The translations under genes and the position numbers were made by a program. A stretch of DNA of 56,546 nucleotides, from positions 1 to 56,546 of the forward strand of contig JAEDKA010000019.1 in assembly GCA_016296065.1 (NCBI GenBank), in the 5' to 3' direction. The notes under the pieces were generated by a model, which was not told the origin of the DNA, made no database searches, and was given only the letters and a program-made list of their open reading frames with translations. This document shows positions 33,347 to 41,568 of this stretch, in pieces (the stretch's first letter is position 1; each line of letters starts with the position of its first letter). The DNA comes from Kiritimatiellia bacterium (GTDB lineage: Bacteria > Verrucomicrobiota > Kiritimatiellia > RFP12 > UBA1067).

Positions 33347-33846
33347 AACGCGGATTCACAGTGCTCGAGCTTCTGGTCGCGTCCCTTCTTCTCGGGATGC
33401 TCGTGACGATCCTGACGATGATCTTCAACCAGTCGTCCATCGCGTGGCGCACCGGCGTCGCCGGCCTTCTCGACATGGACGAGGTGCGCGACAACGTGGC
33501 GGCGGTTCGCGACGAGGCGGACAACCTGTACGTCTGGAAGCAGGAGCTCCACCGCACGGTGTCGATATGGAAGGATTCCGGCTCGACCGCCCAGCTCCGG
33601 AAGCGCGCCATCGACTCGTCCGACAACTCCGACGTCAGCGACAGCGAGAAGGTGCAGATACTCAAGGGGCAGAGCGAGCTAAGGAAGGACGAGCCGAACC
33701 CCGAGCGTTCCTTCGGTCCCGTGGACGTGAAGCAGGGCGACGCGCAGTCCGGCAGAAACTGGATAGTCAACGTGAAGAGCTGCGGGCCAAACCGCATCCT
33801 CAACGACTACGACGACATTTGGAGCAACCCCGATGACTTCGAATAA
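33343..33846 (+). CDS. Prepilin-like protein 6 (GspJ-like)
   Basis: A 167-residue protein. MKRGFTVLELLVASLLLGMLVTILTMIF, then NQSSIAWRTGVAGLLDMDEVRDNVAAVRDE, fits a GspJ/PilW-type minor pseudopilin. The rest is charged and not recognised. Its last 14 nt overlap the next gene's start at 33833. Confidence 0.75.
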   Translation: MKRGFTVLELLVASLLLGMLVTILTMIFNQSSIAWRTGVAGLLDMDEVRDNVAAVRDEADNLYVWKQELHRTVSIWKDSGSTAQLRKRAIDSSDNSDVSDSEKVQILKGQSELRKDEPNPERSFGPVDVKQGDAQSGRNWIVNVKSCGPNRILNDYDDIWSNPDDFE

Positions 33847-34294
33847 GAGAGGCTTTACGCTAATAGAGCTCATGGTCGTGATCGCGATGATCGCGGTCCT
33901 GATGACGGCCGTCGGAACATCCGTCGGCAAGACACGCGAGCGCGCCCGCATGGAGCGCGCGCGCAGCGACGTGAAGGTGATCACGCAGGCGATCCTCGCG
34001 TGGGAGAACTACGACCGGGGCGGGAAGAACGAACTGCAGGAGATGAACGACGAGGAGGCCGACAATTCGTCGCTCAAGTTCCTGCTCGGGCAGGGCGAGT
34101 CCGCCAAGTCGGGGCAGATTCCGTCGCTCCTCATGGCCCAGCTCTCGGCGGGCGGCAAGATGCGCGACCCGTGGGGAACGCCCTACCGCATCAGAATCAA
34201 GGAGGGCGCGATACAGCGTCCCGCCAACCTGAACCTCTCGACATGCTACTACATTCCAAACCTCTACAGACTGTCCGCGGAGGAACGCAAATGA
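33833..34294 (+). CDS. Prepilin-like protein 7 (GspG-like with DPWGTPY)
   Basis: A 153-residue protein. MTSNKRGFTLIELMVVIAMIAVLMTAVGTSV is followed by KVITQAILAWENY and the diagnostic MRDPWGTPYRIR, the DPWGxPY motif of the major pseudopilin GspG. The length also matches GspG, so this is the best candidate for the major subunit despite its position late in the operon. Overlaps both neighbours. Confidence 0.85.
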   Translation: MTSNKRGFTLIELMVVIAMIAVLMTAVGTSVGKTRERARMERARSDVKVITQAILAWENYDRGGKNELQEMNDEEADNSSLKFLLGQGESAKSGQIPSLLMAQLSAGGKMRDPWGTPYRIRIKEGAIQRPANLNLSTCYYIPNLYRLSAEERK

Positions 34295-37200
34295 ATAGAA
34301 AAGGCTCAGCGCTCCTTATCGTTCTCGGAGTCCTTTCGTTCCTGGTCGTCTCGGCCGTCGCGTTCTCGGCATTCATGCGCCGCGCTCGCCAGCCCTCGAG
34401 CTACCTGAGGCGCGTCGTCGCCTCGCGCCAGCTCGCGAAGGCCGCGCTCGCCCGCGCGGTGGACGAGATCGACCACGCGATCGGCGACGACGTCCATCCA
34501 GGCATCGGCAACGGCCAGATGCGGACTTGGCAGGAGGGCCGCATCACCAGGAATGCGATGAACACCTGGCGCGACCGAATCTTCTTCAAGGAGAACAGGG
34601 AGGCGGATACCAGGGACACCACCCCGACGCTGACGCTCGAGGGCCTCGCCTACATCCCGCCGCCGCTCGTCAACGAGGCGAGGTACTGGGCCCGCAAGTC
34701 CCCGACGGCCGAGTGGCAGAACATCCCATACGACATCGGGCGCTTCGCCTACTGCGCAATTGACGTTTCCGACTACTTCGACGTGAACAGGCTCGTGGCG
34801 GACTATCCCCGTTCCTCTGCGGCGAACCGACGCGTCACGATCGCCCACCTCTTCGAGGACGTCAACCACAGGCAGGCGCCGACGGGAGCGGACCAGTGGG
34901 ACGATTTCATGGACAAGTTCCGCACTATCGACGACGAAACACTCACGATAGACTTCGAGTCCGGATCCAAGATACCCCTCGTCTCGCTGGCCGACTTCAA
35001 TCTCGCCCTTGCGGACAAGGGGTCCGTAGGCGACATGAAGAGCCCATTCGGCGAGTACATCAGGAACGCGAGCGGCAGCTTCTACCCCGGCAACTCCCAG
35101 AAGGAGCTCGAGTCCTACGCGGCGATGACTTTTGTCACTGACGGCTGGTTCCCGATGGTCAAGAAGACCGGAGCCGACGGCAAGGAGACGACGACATACG
35201 ACCTCTCGGACGAGAAGTACCAGCCATTCCAGATGACGTCGCTCCAGAAGAGCAATCCAATCAAGCTCTCCGGCGCCGCACTTTCCACCGGGCTCAACTC
35301 AAAGAGCGCGGAGACGAAGGACCTCTGGTTCAAGCGTCTTAGCGGACTAGGCTGCGCGGCGCTTGCGGACTACCTCGACGCCGACCGCGTGCCGATCTCC
35401 CTCGCCATCCCCACGGCGGAGCGCGTCCCGATGATCTGCGGCATAAAGCCCGAGATCGCCCAGCAGGCATCGCTCGCCGTCGAGAAGTCCGAGGGTCAGA
35501 TGACAGGACCCAACGGCGGAGCGCTCGACGAGGGCGGACAGGCGACGGAGCGCGAGGTCGAGCAGCAGCTCAAGTGGAAGATCAAGGTCGGCGAGTTCAG
35601 AAAGTTCTTCCTCGGCTCGAAGCTCAAGACTCTTGTCGCGTTTCCGTTCCTCCACGAGGATGAGGGCGACAAGTCCTTCACGCTTGACGGAAAGATGTCG
35701 CTCTTTCTTACGTCCGACGCGGAGATCCCGCTCCGTACGGAAAACCAGAGCGACGTCCTCCACCTCGACAGGCCGATGCTGCCTAACTCCGACCTGAACA
35801 CCGGCACCGGCGTCATGAACGTCAAGCTCGAAGGCGGCAGGCCAAGCTTCAACAAGACGATCACGCAGGAAAAGGACGCTGTCTGGAGCGGAACCCTCCC
35901 GCTCAACGACGGACAGGAGGTCGCCGGACGCTTCGCGCAGGACGGCAACGAACTTCTTTCCGTCACCTTCAGATGGAAGCAGACGCGCGAGAAGAACCCC
36001 AATGGCGGTTTCAGCGAGTGGAAGCCCAGCTTCGAGACGGTGCAGGAGGATCCTGCCGGCAACGGCGCTTCCGTCGTCAAGGCGCATACCGTGCTTCCCG
36101 CGCTCGGCGGACGCGGCTCGCGCAGCGTGGGTGCACGCGACGAGGACTTCTCCGACGACAGGCTCGTCCAGAACCTGACCGGCAATCCCGAATGGAGCAA
36201 GAAGGTCTTCCTCAACGTGGCCGTATGGCTGCGGATAAAGGACAGCAACGGCAAGATCGTCGACATGGTCCCCGCAAGCATTGCCGACGACTCCACCCAG
36301 AACCAGATCAACGACCCGCTTGTGAACGTCTTCATGCGGACCGGTTCGCAGAAGATCGACGGACAGCCCTATCCCGTGCTCCGCTTCTCCACGGGCGTGA
36401 GCTTCGACTTCGGCATCAGGGGCATGAGCGCGCTTGAGGGCGAAGGGCAGCAGATCGACCTTTCCCCGAAGGCCCTCATGGCCGGCGACCCGCGCTTCAA
36501 CCACGCGCCGGAGAACTGGTTCTCGGATGCGGGCGGCGAGATCAGCGAGGAGACGTGGCTTCAGAAGAACGGAACGGGCGCAGACGGACGCGACGGAGAC
36601 ATCTTCATGGCGACGAGCGACGCCGGCTACCTGCAGTCGATCTACGAACTCGCGTTCCTCCCGAGGTTCACCGACCTGCGCAACTACGGCAACAGCCAGA
36701 TCGCCGGCAACTGCACGGTGCCGAACGGAAGCTTCAACAACGACCAGTATGCGGATTCCATTGCGCGGACGCTCAACTACGACATGATGTGGCGCACGTA
36801 CGACCCCATCGACATGGACGAGCAGGCGTTCGAGGACCTTCCGTTCACCAGCGAGGGCACGGGCATGAAGGTGAATCCGTACTCCGACTCCACGAACGTC
36901 CTTATGGCCGCGTTCGCCAACACGCCCGTCGACTGGCGTCGCGCGTCGACGAACTTCATGGACGGCGCCTCCGAAGACTATGCTGCGATGGACGTCAAGA
37001 GCTTTAACCAGAAGTACGCCTGGAACGAGTATTCGACGGGAGGCGCCTTTGCCTGGGAGGACCTCGAGAAGGTGGCCGGAAAGTTCATGGACCGCGTGCG
37101 CGCCTCGGGCAACCGCGGATGGAAGAGCGTCTGGAACGACCTCGGCTGGTACGACGACGGCGAAGGCGAGTTCCTCGGCGTCAAGACGACTGGCAACACC

Positions 37201-37458
37201 GACGAGATGTGGGATGCCGACCGCAAGTTCCTTTACGGCTTCTGGCGCGACTGCTTCGACGCGAAGCAGCAGCTGTTCCTGATATTCGTGCGCGCGGAGC
37301 CGCTCCTGCTCGGCGGTGGCACGGCGGACCAGCTGCCGCCGCAGCTCGGCGCGAGGGCCGTGGCGCTCGTCTGGCGCGACCCGGCGACGGCCGCGTCCGG
37401 CACTGAGAACGGCTATCCGCACCGCACAAGGCTTCTCTTCTACAAACCACTTGACTGA
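34291..37458 (+). CDS. Giant GspK-like pseudopilin/tip protein
   Basis: A 1055-residue protein. MNRKGSALLIVLGVLSFLVVSAVAFSAFMRRARQPSSYLRR matches the GspK N-terminus (KGSALL at the cleavage site, no Glu5). The next region, ASRQLAKAALARAVDEIDHAI, is also GspK-like. GspK is normally about 320 residues; the extra 700 here contain mixed beta-rich Trp/Asp-rich sequence of no recognised family. It probably caps the pseudopilus and may carry surface adhesive or recognition domains. ATGA overlap with gene 7. Confidence 0.8.
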   Translation: MNRKGSALLIVLGVLSFLVVSAVAFSAFMRRARQPSSYLRRVVASRQLAKAALARAVDEIDHAIGDDVHPGIGNGQMRTWQEGRITRNAMNTWRDRIFFKENREADTRDTTPTLTLEGLAYIPPPLVNEARYWARKSPTAEWQNIPYDIGRFAYCAIDVSDYFDVNRLVADYPRSSAANRRVTIAHLFEDVNHRQAPTGADQWDDFMDKFRTIDDETLTIDFESGSKIPLVSLADFNLALADKGSVGDMKSPFGEYIRNASGSFYPGNSQKELESYAAMTFVTDGWFPMVKKTGADGKETTTYDLSDEKYQPFQMTSLQKSNPIKLSGAALSTGLNSKSAETKDLWFKRLSGLGCAALADYLDADRVPISLAIPTAERVPMICGIKPEIAQQASLAVEKSEGQMTGPNGGALDEGGQATEREVEQQLKWKIKVGEFRKFFLGSKLKTLVAFPFLHEDEGDKSFTLDGKMSLFLTSDAEIPLRTENQSDVLHLDRPMLPNSDLNTGTGVMNVKLEGGRPSFNKTITQEKDAVWSGTLPLNDGQEVAGRFAQDGNELLSVTFRWKQTREKNPNGGFSEWKPSFETVQEDPAGNGASVVKAHTVLPALGGRGSRSVGARDEDFSDDRLVQNLTGNPEWSKKVFLNVAVWLRIKDSNGKIVDMVPASIADDSTQNQINDPLVNVFMRTGSQKIDGQPYPVLRFSTGVSFDFGIRGMSALEGEGQQIDLSPKALMAGDPRFNHAPENWFSDAGGEISEETWLQKNGTGADGRDGDIFMATSDAGYLQSIYELAFLPRFTDLRNYGNSQIAGNCTVPNGSFNNDQYADSIARTLNYDMMWRTYDPIDMDEQAFEDLPFTSEGTGMKVNPYSDSTNVLMAAFANTPVDWRRASTNFMDGASEDYAAMDVKSFNQKYAWNEYSTGGAFAWEDLEKVAGKFMDRVRASGNRGWKSVWNDLGWYDDGEGEFLGVKTTGNTDEMWDADRKFLYGFWRDCFDAKQQLFLIFVRAEPLLLGGGTADQLPPQLGARAVALVWRDPATAASGTENGYPHRTRLLFYKPLD

Positions 37459-37466
37459 GGCAGACA

Positions 37467-38384
37467 ATGAAAAAGGCGTTCACGCTCATAGAGCTTCTCG
37501 TTGTAATAGGCATTCTCGCGATATTGATGGGCGTTTTGATAGCGACGACGTCCGGCGGAACGGAATCCGCGCGCGCGGCGAAGTGCCTTACCAACATGCG
37601 CAACCTCGCGACGGCATGCAACACTCAGGCCGCCGCAGGCGGATCGTATCCGCTCGCCGGGTCCTGCGAGGTCCGCACCCTCCACCTCAACGGCGGCACA
37701 AGCGGAAACAATTCCACCTATTCCGAAGCCAGGGGCTGGCTGAGCTGGGACTCGCGCGGAGCGTATTCGGGCGGCTCGTCCACGTCGCACGCCTCGAGCC
37801 TCGGATGGTTCACCTCGGCCTATTCCGACGATGTCGAGACGCGGCTCTATGCGCTCTCCAACGGGGTTATATGGCGCGCGATCTCCGCCAACGCCGATGT
37901 CCTCGTCTGCCCTGCGCACCGCAGGATGATGAAGAGCAAGAACCCGATCTGGAGCTATGTGATGAACGAGCGTTTTGGATACGACGATTCCCTCGGCTCC
38001 CGCGCGAAGCTCCACTGGCCCGGCATCGAGTACGGGCACCTCGGCCGCGCCGACCGAATCCTGATGTTCGCCGAACTCCAGTTCCTCCAGAACGACAAGA
38101 TCGAGGTCAACACAGACGCCAGCGCAGGAATCGCCAACGACTGCACGCTCCAGTACAAGCACAACGAGGTCATCGGATGCAACCACGCGAGCGGCAAGCG
38201 CGGGCTCTGCGCGCATGTCGCGTTTGCCGACGGACATGTCGAGAAACTCACCATACCCGCCACGAAGGGCGAGGCATGGTCACTGCTGATCGGCCGCGGC
38301 GACATTCAGGACCTCACGCGGTGGCTTTGCGAGGGCAGAGACGTCTCCTTCAACGGAGACCGCTACGAAAAACTGCAGGACTGA
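37467..38384 (+). CDS. Prepilin-like protein 8 with H-X9-DG-like end
   Basis: A 305-residue protein. MKKAFTLIELLVVIGILAILMGVLIATTSG has Ala at -1, followed by ARAAKCLTNMRNLATACNTQAAAGGSYPLAG. The C-terminal HVAFADGHVEKL resembles the end of DUF1559/H-X9-DG proteins, which are abundant in Planctomycetes, Lentisphaerae and relatives. It is 8 nt after the GspK-like gene and 4 nt before the response regulator. Confidence 0.8.
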   Translation: MKKAFTLIELLVVIGILAILMGVLIATTSGGTESARAAKCLTNMRNLATACNTQAAAGGSYPLAGSCEVRTLHLNGGTSGNNSTYSEARGWLSWDSRGAYSGGSSTSHASSLGWFTSAYSDDVETRLYALSNGVIWRAISANADVLVCPAHRRMMKSKNPIWSYVMNERFGYDDSLGSRAKLHWPGIEYGHLGRADRILMFAELQFLQNDKIEVNTDASAGIANDCTLQYKHNEVIGCNHASGKRGLCAHVAFADGHVEKLTIPATKGEAWSLLIGRGDIQDLTRWLCEGRDVSFNGDRYEKLQD

Positions 38385-38388
38385 CGCC

Positions 38389-38988
38389 ATGATCTCTCTG
38401 ATGATAGTTGACGACCATCCCATGGTCAGGGAGGGCCTCGCGGCGATGCTCGAAAGCGAGCGCGACTTTACCGTAAGCGCTCTTGCCGCGACCGGCGAGG
38501 AGGCGATTGCGATCGGCAAGATGTCGAAGCCCGACGTCGTGATGAGCGACATAAGGATGCCTGGCATCGACGGCTTTGGAGTCCTCGCGAAGTTGAAGGA
38601 GATACATCCCGACATCCGCGTCCTCCTGATGGCCGGAATGCCCCTCAAGGAGGAGGAGAGCCGCGCCCGGGAGGAGGGCGCAAAGGGCTACCTTCCGAAG
38701 AACGTCGATCAGGACCGTCTTGTGGCGGCCCTGCGCGCGATTGCGGCCGACGAGCCTGGATTCGTCTGCGAAGAGTTCCAGGCGGCGCCCTCGACGCTCA
38801 CGGCGCGCGAACTCGACGTTCTGCGCGAGGTGGCGAGCGGAAAGCAGCGCGAGGCGATCGCCGCGTCGCTTGGAATCGGCGCGGAGTCCGTCAAGACCCA
38901 CCTCAAGGGCATCATGACGAAGCTCAACTGCCCGAACGCGACGAGCGCCGTCTCGCGCGCCTATGAACTCGGCATCCTCCGCGCATAG
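38389..38988 (+). CDS. NarL/LuxR-type response regulator
   Basis: A 199-residue two-domain regulator. The receiver has Asp8/Asp9, phospho-acceptor Asp54 (VVMSDIRMPG) and Lys104 (GYLPKN). The usual Thr/Ser switch position (RVLLMAG, residue 82) is Ala. The C-terminal LuxR helix-turn-helix is LTARELDVLREVASGKQREAIAASLGIGAESVKTHLKGIMTKL. It binds DNA as a dimer. No histidine kinase is in the window. Its place at the end of the pseudopilin operon suggests it may regulate secretion genes. TatD starts immediately after the TAG stop. Confidence 0.9.
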   Translation: MISLMIVDDHPMVREGLAAMLESERDFTVSALAATGEEAIAIGKMSKPDVVMSDIRMPGIDGFGVLAKLKEIHPDIRVLLMAGMPLKEEESRAREEGAKGYLPKNVDQDRLVAALRAIAADEPGFVCEEFQAAPSTLTARELDVLREVASGKQREAIAASLGIGAESVKTHLKGIMTKLNCPNATSAVSRAYELGILRA

Positions 38989-39675
38989 ATGACCGACGCT
39001 CACTGCCACGTCTCGTGCGGCGACCCCTCGGTGCGCGAACTTCTCGTCGGACGCGACTTCTTCGGCGTGCATCCGTGGGAGACGCTTGGGAGTGAGACTG
39101 GTGGGAGGAGTGAGACTGGTGGGAAAATTGTCTCACAGGTACCACTCCTCCCGATGCTCTCCTCCCTTCGCTCTGTTCTCCTTGCCAATCCACATGCAGG
39201 CGTGGGTGAGATTGGACTCGACCGTCTCAAATGCCGCGACATCCCGCCTCTTATGCGCGAGATATTCGAGGCGCAGCTCGCGCTCGCCTTCGAGCTTGGC
39301 CGCCCGGTCGTTCTGCACGGCGCGAAATGCTGGGGACAGGTGGTGAAGGCGATTCGTCACCCACATTCATTCCTCTTCCACGGCTTCTCGCGCTCGGACG
39401 GACTCATCCCCGACATCGTGAAGCTCGGCGGCTTCATCTCTGTGGGCCCCGCCGTTCTCAACGACCATGCCGTAAACTACCGTGAGCTCGTGAAGAAGAT
39501 TCCGCTGGACAGGCTTTTAGTCGAGACGGATAGGACAGAAGGGACCGGCGAGACGGGCGCGGCAATCGGCGACGTGCTGGCCAAGACTGCTGAGCTGCGC
39601 GGCATATCCGCCGCGGAGCTCGAGCGAATCACCGACGAGAACGCCGAGCGTTTCTTCCCTTCTTTCGCGGGCTGA
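38989..39675 (+). CDS. TatD family metal-dependent hydrolase
   Basis: A 228-residue TIM-barrel DNase/hydrolase. DAHCH (3-7) gives the first His-x-His pair, GEIGLDRL the Glu ligand, VLHGAKCW and FHGFS the middle His residues, and LLVETDRTEG the C-terminal Asp. A short in-frame repeat insertion (ETLGSETGGRSETGGK and the following 10 residues, about 31-52) is present between the first strand and the Glu motif. Shorter than typical TatD (about 260 aa), with otherwise intact metal ligands. It directly abuts the response regulator. Confidence 0.85.
   Translation: MTDAHCHVSCGDPSVRELLVGRDFFGVHPWETLGSETGGRSETGGKIVSQVPLLPMLSSLRSVLLANPHAGVGEIGLDRLKCRDIPPLMREIFEAQLALAFELGRPVVLHGAKCWGQVVKAIRHPHSFLFHGFSRSDGLIPDIVKLGGFISVGPAVLNDHAVNYRELVKKIPLDRLLVETDRTEGTGETGAAIGDVLAKTAELRGISAAELERITDENAERFFPSFAG
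39091..39152 (+). repeat. 18-bp tandem duplication with inverted arm inside tatD
   Basis: AGTGAGACTGGTGGGAGG (39091-39108) is repeated with two changes at 39109-39126. GGGAGGAGTG (39103-39112) is inverted as CACTCCTCCC (39143-39152), and GTGAGAC is inverted as GTCTCAC at 39130-39136. It is entirely in frame in the coding sequence. Confidence 0.8.
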
Positions 39676-39684
39676 AAATGCCGC

Positions 39685-39713
39685 TTGCACGATGATGTCG
39701 CATGTTGTATAAT
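39685..39713 (+). promoter_or_regulatory. Promoter of the YhcH-PflX-TsaC operon
   Basis: TTGCAC (39685-39690), a 17-bp spacer, TATAAT (39708-39713). An ATG lies 5 nt beyond (39719), in frame with a second ATG at 39752 that has GGGAGGAAAGG. Confidence 0.8.
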
Positions 39714-39751
39714 TTATCATGTCACCAAGAGGCAACCAAGGGAGGAAAGGC

Positions 39752-40216
39752 ATGATCAACACGGCAAAGATATTCGAGATCGACGACGATGCGTCCGTCG
39801 CGGCGCTTGGCGAGAAGTTCGCCAAGGCGTTCGCGTTCCTCAGGCGCACGGATCTTCTGCGCCTTGCGCCGGGGCGCTATTCGATAGACGGCGAGCGCGT
39901 CTTTGCGATAATCTCAGACAACGACCTCAAGGCCGTAGGCGTGACGCAGCGTCCGGAGTTCCACAAGAAGTACGCGGACGTGCAGGCTCCGCTCACAGAC
40001 GAAGAGCTGTTCGGGCTTCCCGACCTGCCTGAGGCCGTCCTGAAGGGTCCGTTCGACGACGAAAAGGACATCGCGTTCTTCGAGGCGCCGTGTCCCATGC
40101 GCGCTGTCAGGCCCGGCGAGTGCATAGTCATCGAACCGTATGTCGCGCACGCCCCGTGCCACTCCGACGACCCCGGCACGCATCTGCGCAAGGTCATAGT
40201 GAAGGTCCTCTGGTGA
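39752..40216 (+). CDS. YhcH/YjgK/YiaL (DUF386) family protein
   Basis: A 154-residue cupin-like protein. PEFHKKYADVQ corresponds to the family's E-x-H...H/Y-x-D-x-Q segment, and the C-terminal EPYVAHAPCHSDDPGTHLRKVIVKV is diagnostic. Members are associated with sialic acid or other sugar metabolism and include the beta-galactosidase small subunit; the exact reaction is unsure. The start is set at ATG 39752 because of a good ribosome site. An upstream in-frame ATG at 39719 would add 11 residues and fit leaderless initiation. Confidence 0.85.
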   Translation: MINTAKIFEIDDDASVAALGEKFAKAFAFLRRTDLLRLAPGRYSIDGERVFAIISDNDLKAVGVTQRPEFHKKYADVQAPLTDEELFGLPDLPEAVLKGPFDDEKDIAFFEAPCPMRAVRPGECIVIEPYVAHAPCHSDDPGTHLRKVIVKVLW

Positions 40217-40223
40217 TATCCGC

Positions 40224-41135
40224 GTGAACAGATGTGAGCTATGTCCGAGGCGGTGCGCCGCCGAACGGTTCGGTGGCGGCGCGCGCGGATGGTGTGGCGC
40301 GGCGGATGCGCCGCGCGTCTTCAGGTGGGGTCCGCACTTCGGCGAGGAGCCGCCGCTCGTGGAGGGCGGGGGCTCGGGCTGCGTCTTCTTCTCGCGATGC
40401 ACGATGAAGTGTCTCTACTGCCAGAACTCGCCGTGGAGCTGGAAGGGCGGCGGGAAGGACAAGACGATTGCGGAGCTCACGGAGATATTCCGCGAGCTGG
40501 CGGTTAAGGACGGGTGCGCCAACTGGAACCTCGTCTCGCCGACGCCGTACCTCCCGTTCATCCGCGAGGCCGTGGCGCCGCTTCTCGCGGAGGGCATCAG
40601 GCTTCCGTTCGTCTGGAACTCCTCCGGCTACGAGCGCGTCGAGACGCTCGAGGAGTATTCCGACCTCTGCGACTGGGCGCTCTTCGACCTCCGCTACTCC
40701 CGCGACGAGACCGCCGCAAGGCTCTCGCAGACCCCCGGCTACGTGGCGGCGTCCCGCGCCGCCGTCAAGTGGGCGTGGGAGAGGGAATGCAAAATTGGAA
40801 ATGTAAAACGTAAAGTTGGCGGAGGGGGTGTCATTGTAAGGATACTTGTGCTTCCCGGGCACTCCGACGAGGCGATAGAGAACCTCGCATGGCTCGCGAC
40901 TGAGGTGTCGAACGAGGTGCCGGTATCCGTGATGGCGCAGTACACGCCGGCGTACAAGGCGCTCGAGACGCCGCCGCTGGACAGAGGCGTGACGAAGGAG
41001 GAGTACGAGTCGGTCGTCGAGGCGGCGTCGGACTTCGGCTTCGAGAACGGATGGATCCAGGGCTACGAGGCGAGCGACGCCAAGCTTGCGCTCCTCGGCG
41101 AGAACATGGGCGAAGACCACGGAGTCGTGAAGTGA
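40224..41135 (+). CDS. PflX-like radical SAM protein
   Basis: A 303-residue COG1313-type radical SAM protein. The N-terminal extra Cys cluster CELCPRRC...GWCG (4-24) is followed by the radical SAM site CTMKCLYCQN (Cys59, 63, 66). NLVSPTPYLPFI and FDLRYSRDE follow. A short low-complexity insertion (about 188-200, KIGNVKRKVGGGG) precedes VIVRILVLPGH. This group resembles pyruvate-formate-lyase activating enzymes, but the target is unknown. GTG start 7 nt after the YhcH-like gene. Confidence 0.85.
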   Translation: MNRCELCPRRCAAERFGGGARGWCGAADAPRVFRWGPHFGEEPPLVEGGGSGCVFFSRCTMKCLYCQNSPWSWKGGGKDKTIAELTEIFRELAVKDGCANWNLVSPTPYLPFIREAVAPLLAEGIRLPFVWNSSGYERVETLEEYSDLCDWALFDLRYSRDETAARLSQTPGYVAASRAAVKWAWERECKIGNVKRKVGGGGVIVRILVLPGHSDEAIENLAWLATEVSNEVPVSVMAQYTPAYKALETPPLDRGVTKEEYESVVEAASDFGFENGWIQGYEASDAKLALLGENMGEDHGVVK

Positions 41136-41151
41136 AATCGGAGAGAAATAA

Positions 41152-41568
41152 ATGACGAAATCGGATAAGGCGGAGGAGCTGTTCAGGAGCGGCATGAACT
41201 GCTCGCAGTCGGTGTTCTGCGCGTTCGCGGACGAGTTTGGCATGGACGCCGAAACCGCCGCGAAGGTCGCATGTGGACTTGGCGGAGGCGTCGGGCGCAT
41301 GCGCGAGGTGTGCGGCGCGGTCACAGGCGCGGCTCTCGTTCTCGGGATGCGGGGCGGTCCGGACAAGAACGCCGTATATCCCAAGGTGCAGGAGTTCTGC
41401 GCAAAGTTCAGGGAGGAGTGCGGCTCCGTCGTGTGCCGCGAGCTTCTCGCCGGAACAGGCGCGACGTCCGGCGGGGCGGCGGAGGCACGGACCGCGGAAT
41501 ACTACAGGAAGCGTCCGTGCGTCGAGCTCGTGAAGCTCTCCGCATCCATTCTGGAGGGTATGAAATGA
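41152..41568 (+). CDS. C_GCAxxG_C_C family redox protein
   Basis: A 138-residue protein of the C-GCAxxG-C-C family. NCSQSVFCAF near residue 17-26 has the first Cys, MREVCGAVTGAALVLG carries the GCAxxG-like core, and EFCAKFREECGSVVCRELL and KRPCVELV supply the later Cys residues. The family is common in anaerobes and may bind a cluster or act in redox relay; the function is unproven. Its stop overlaps the tsaC-A2M start (ATGA), 16 nt after the radical SAM gene. Confidence 0.85.
   Translation: MTKSDKAEELFRSGMNCSQSVFCAFADEFGMDAETAAKVACGLGGGVGRMREVCGAVTGAALVLGMRGGPDKNAVYPKVQEFCAKFREECGSVVCRELLAGTGATSGGAAEARTAEYYRKRPCVELVKLSASILEGMK

Noticed and set aside
34000..34290. Extra N-terminal 97 codons on the GspK-like gene
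   Set aside because: They overlap the GspG-like gene in another frame; the GspK signature begins at ATG 34291.
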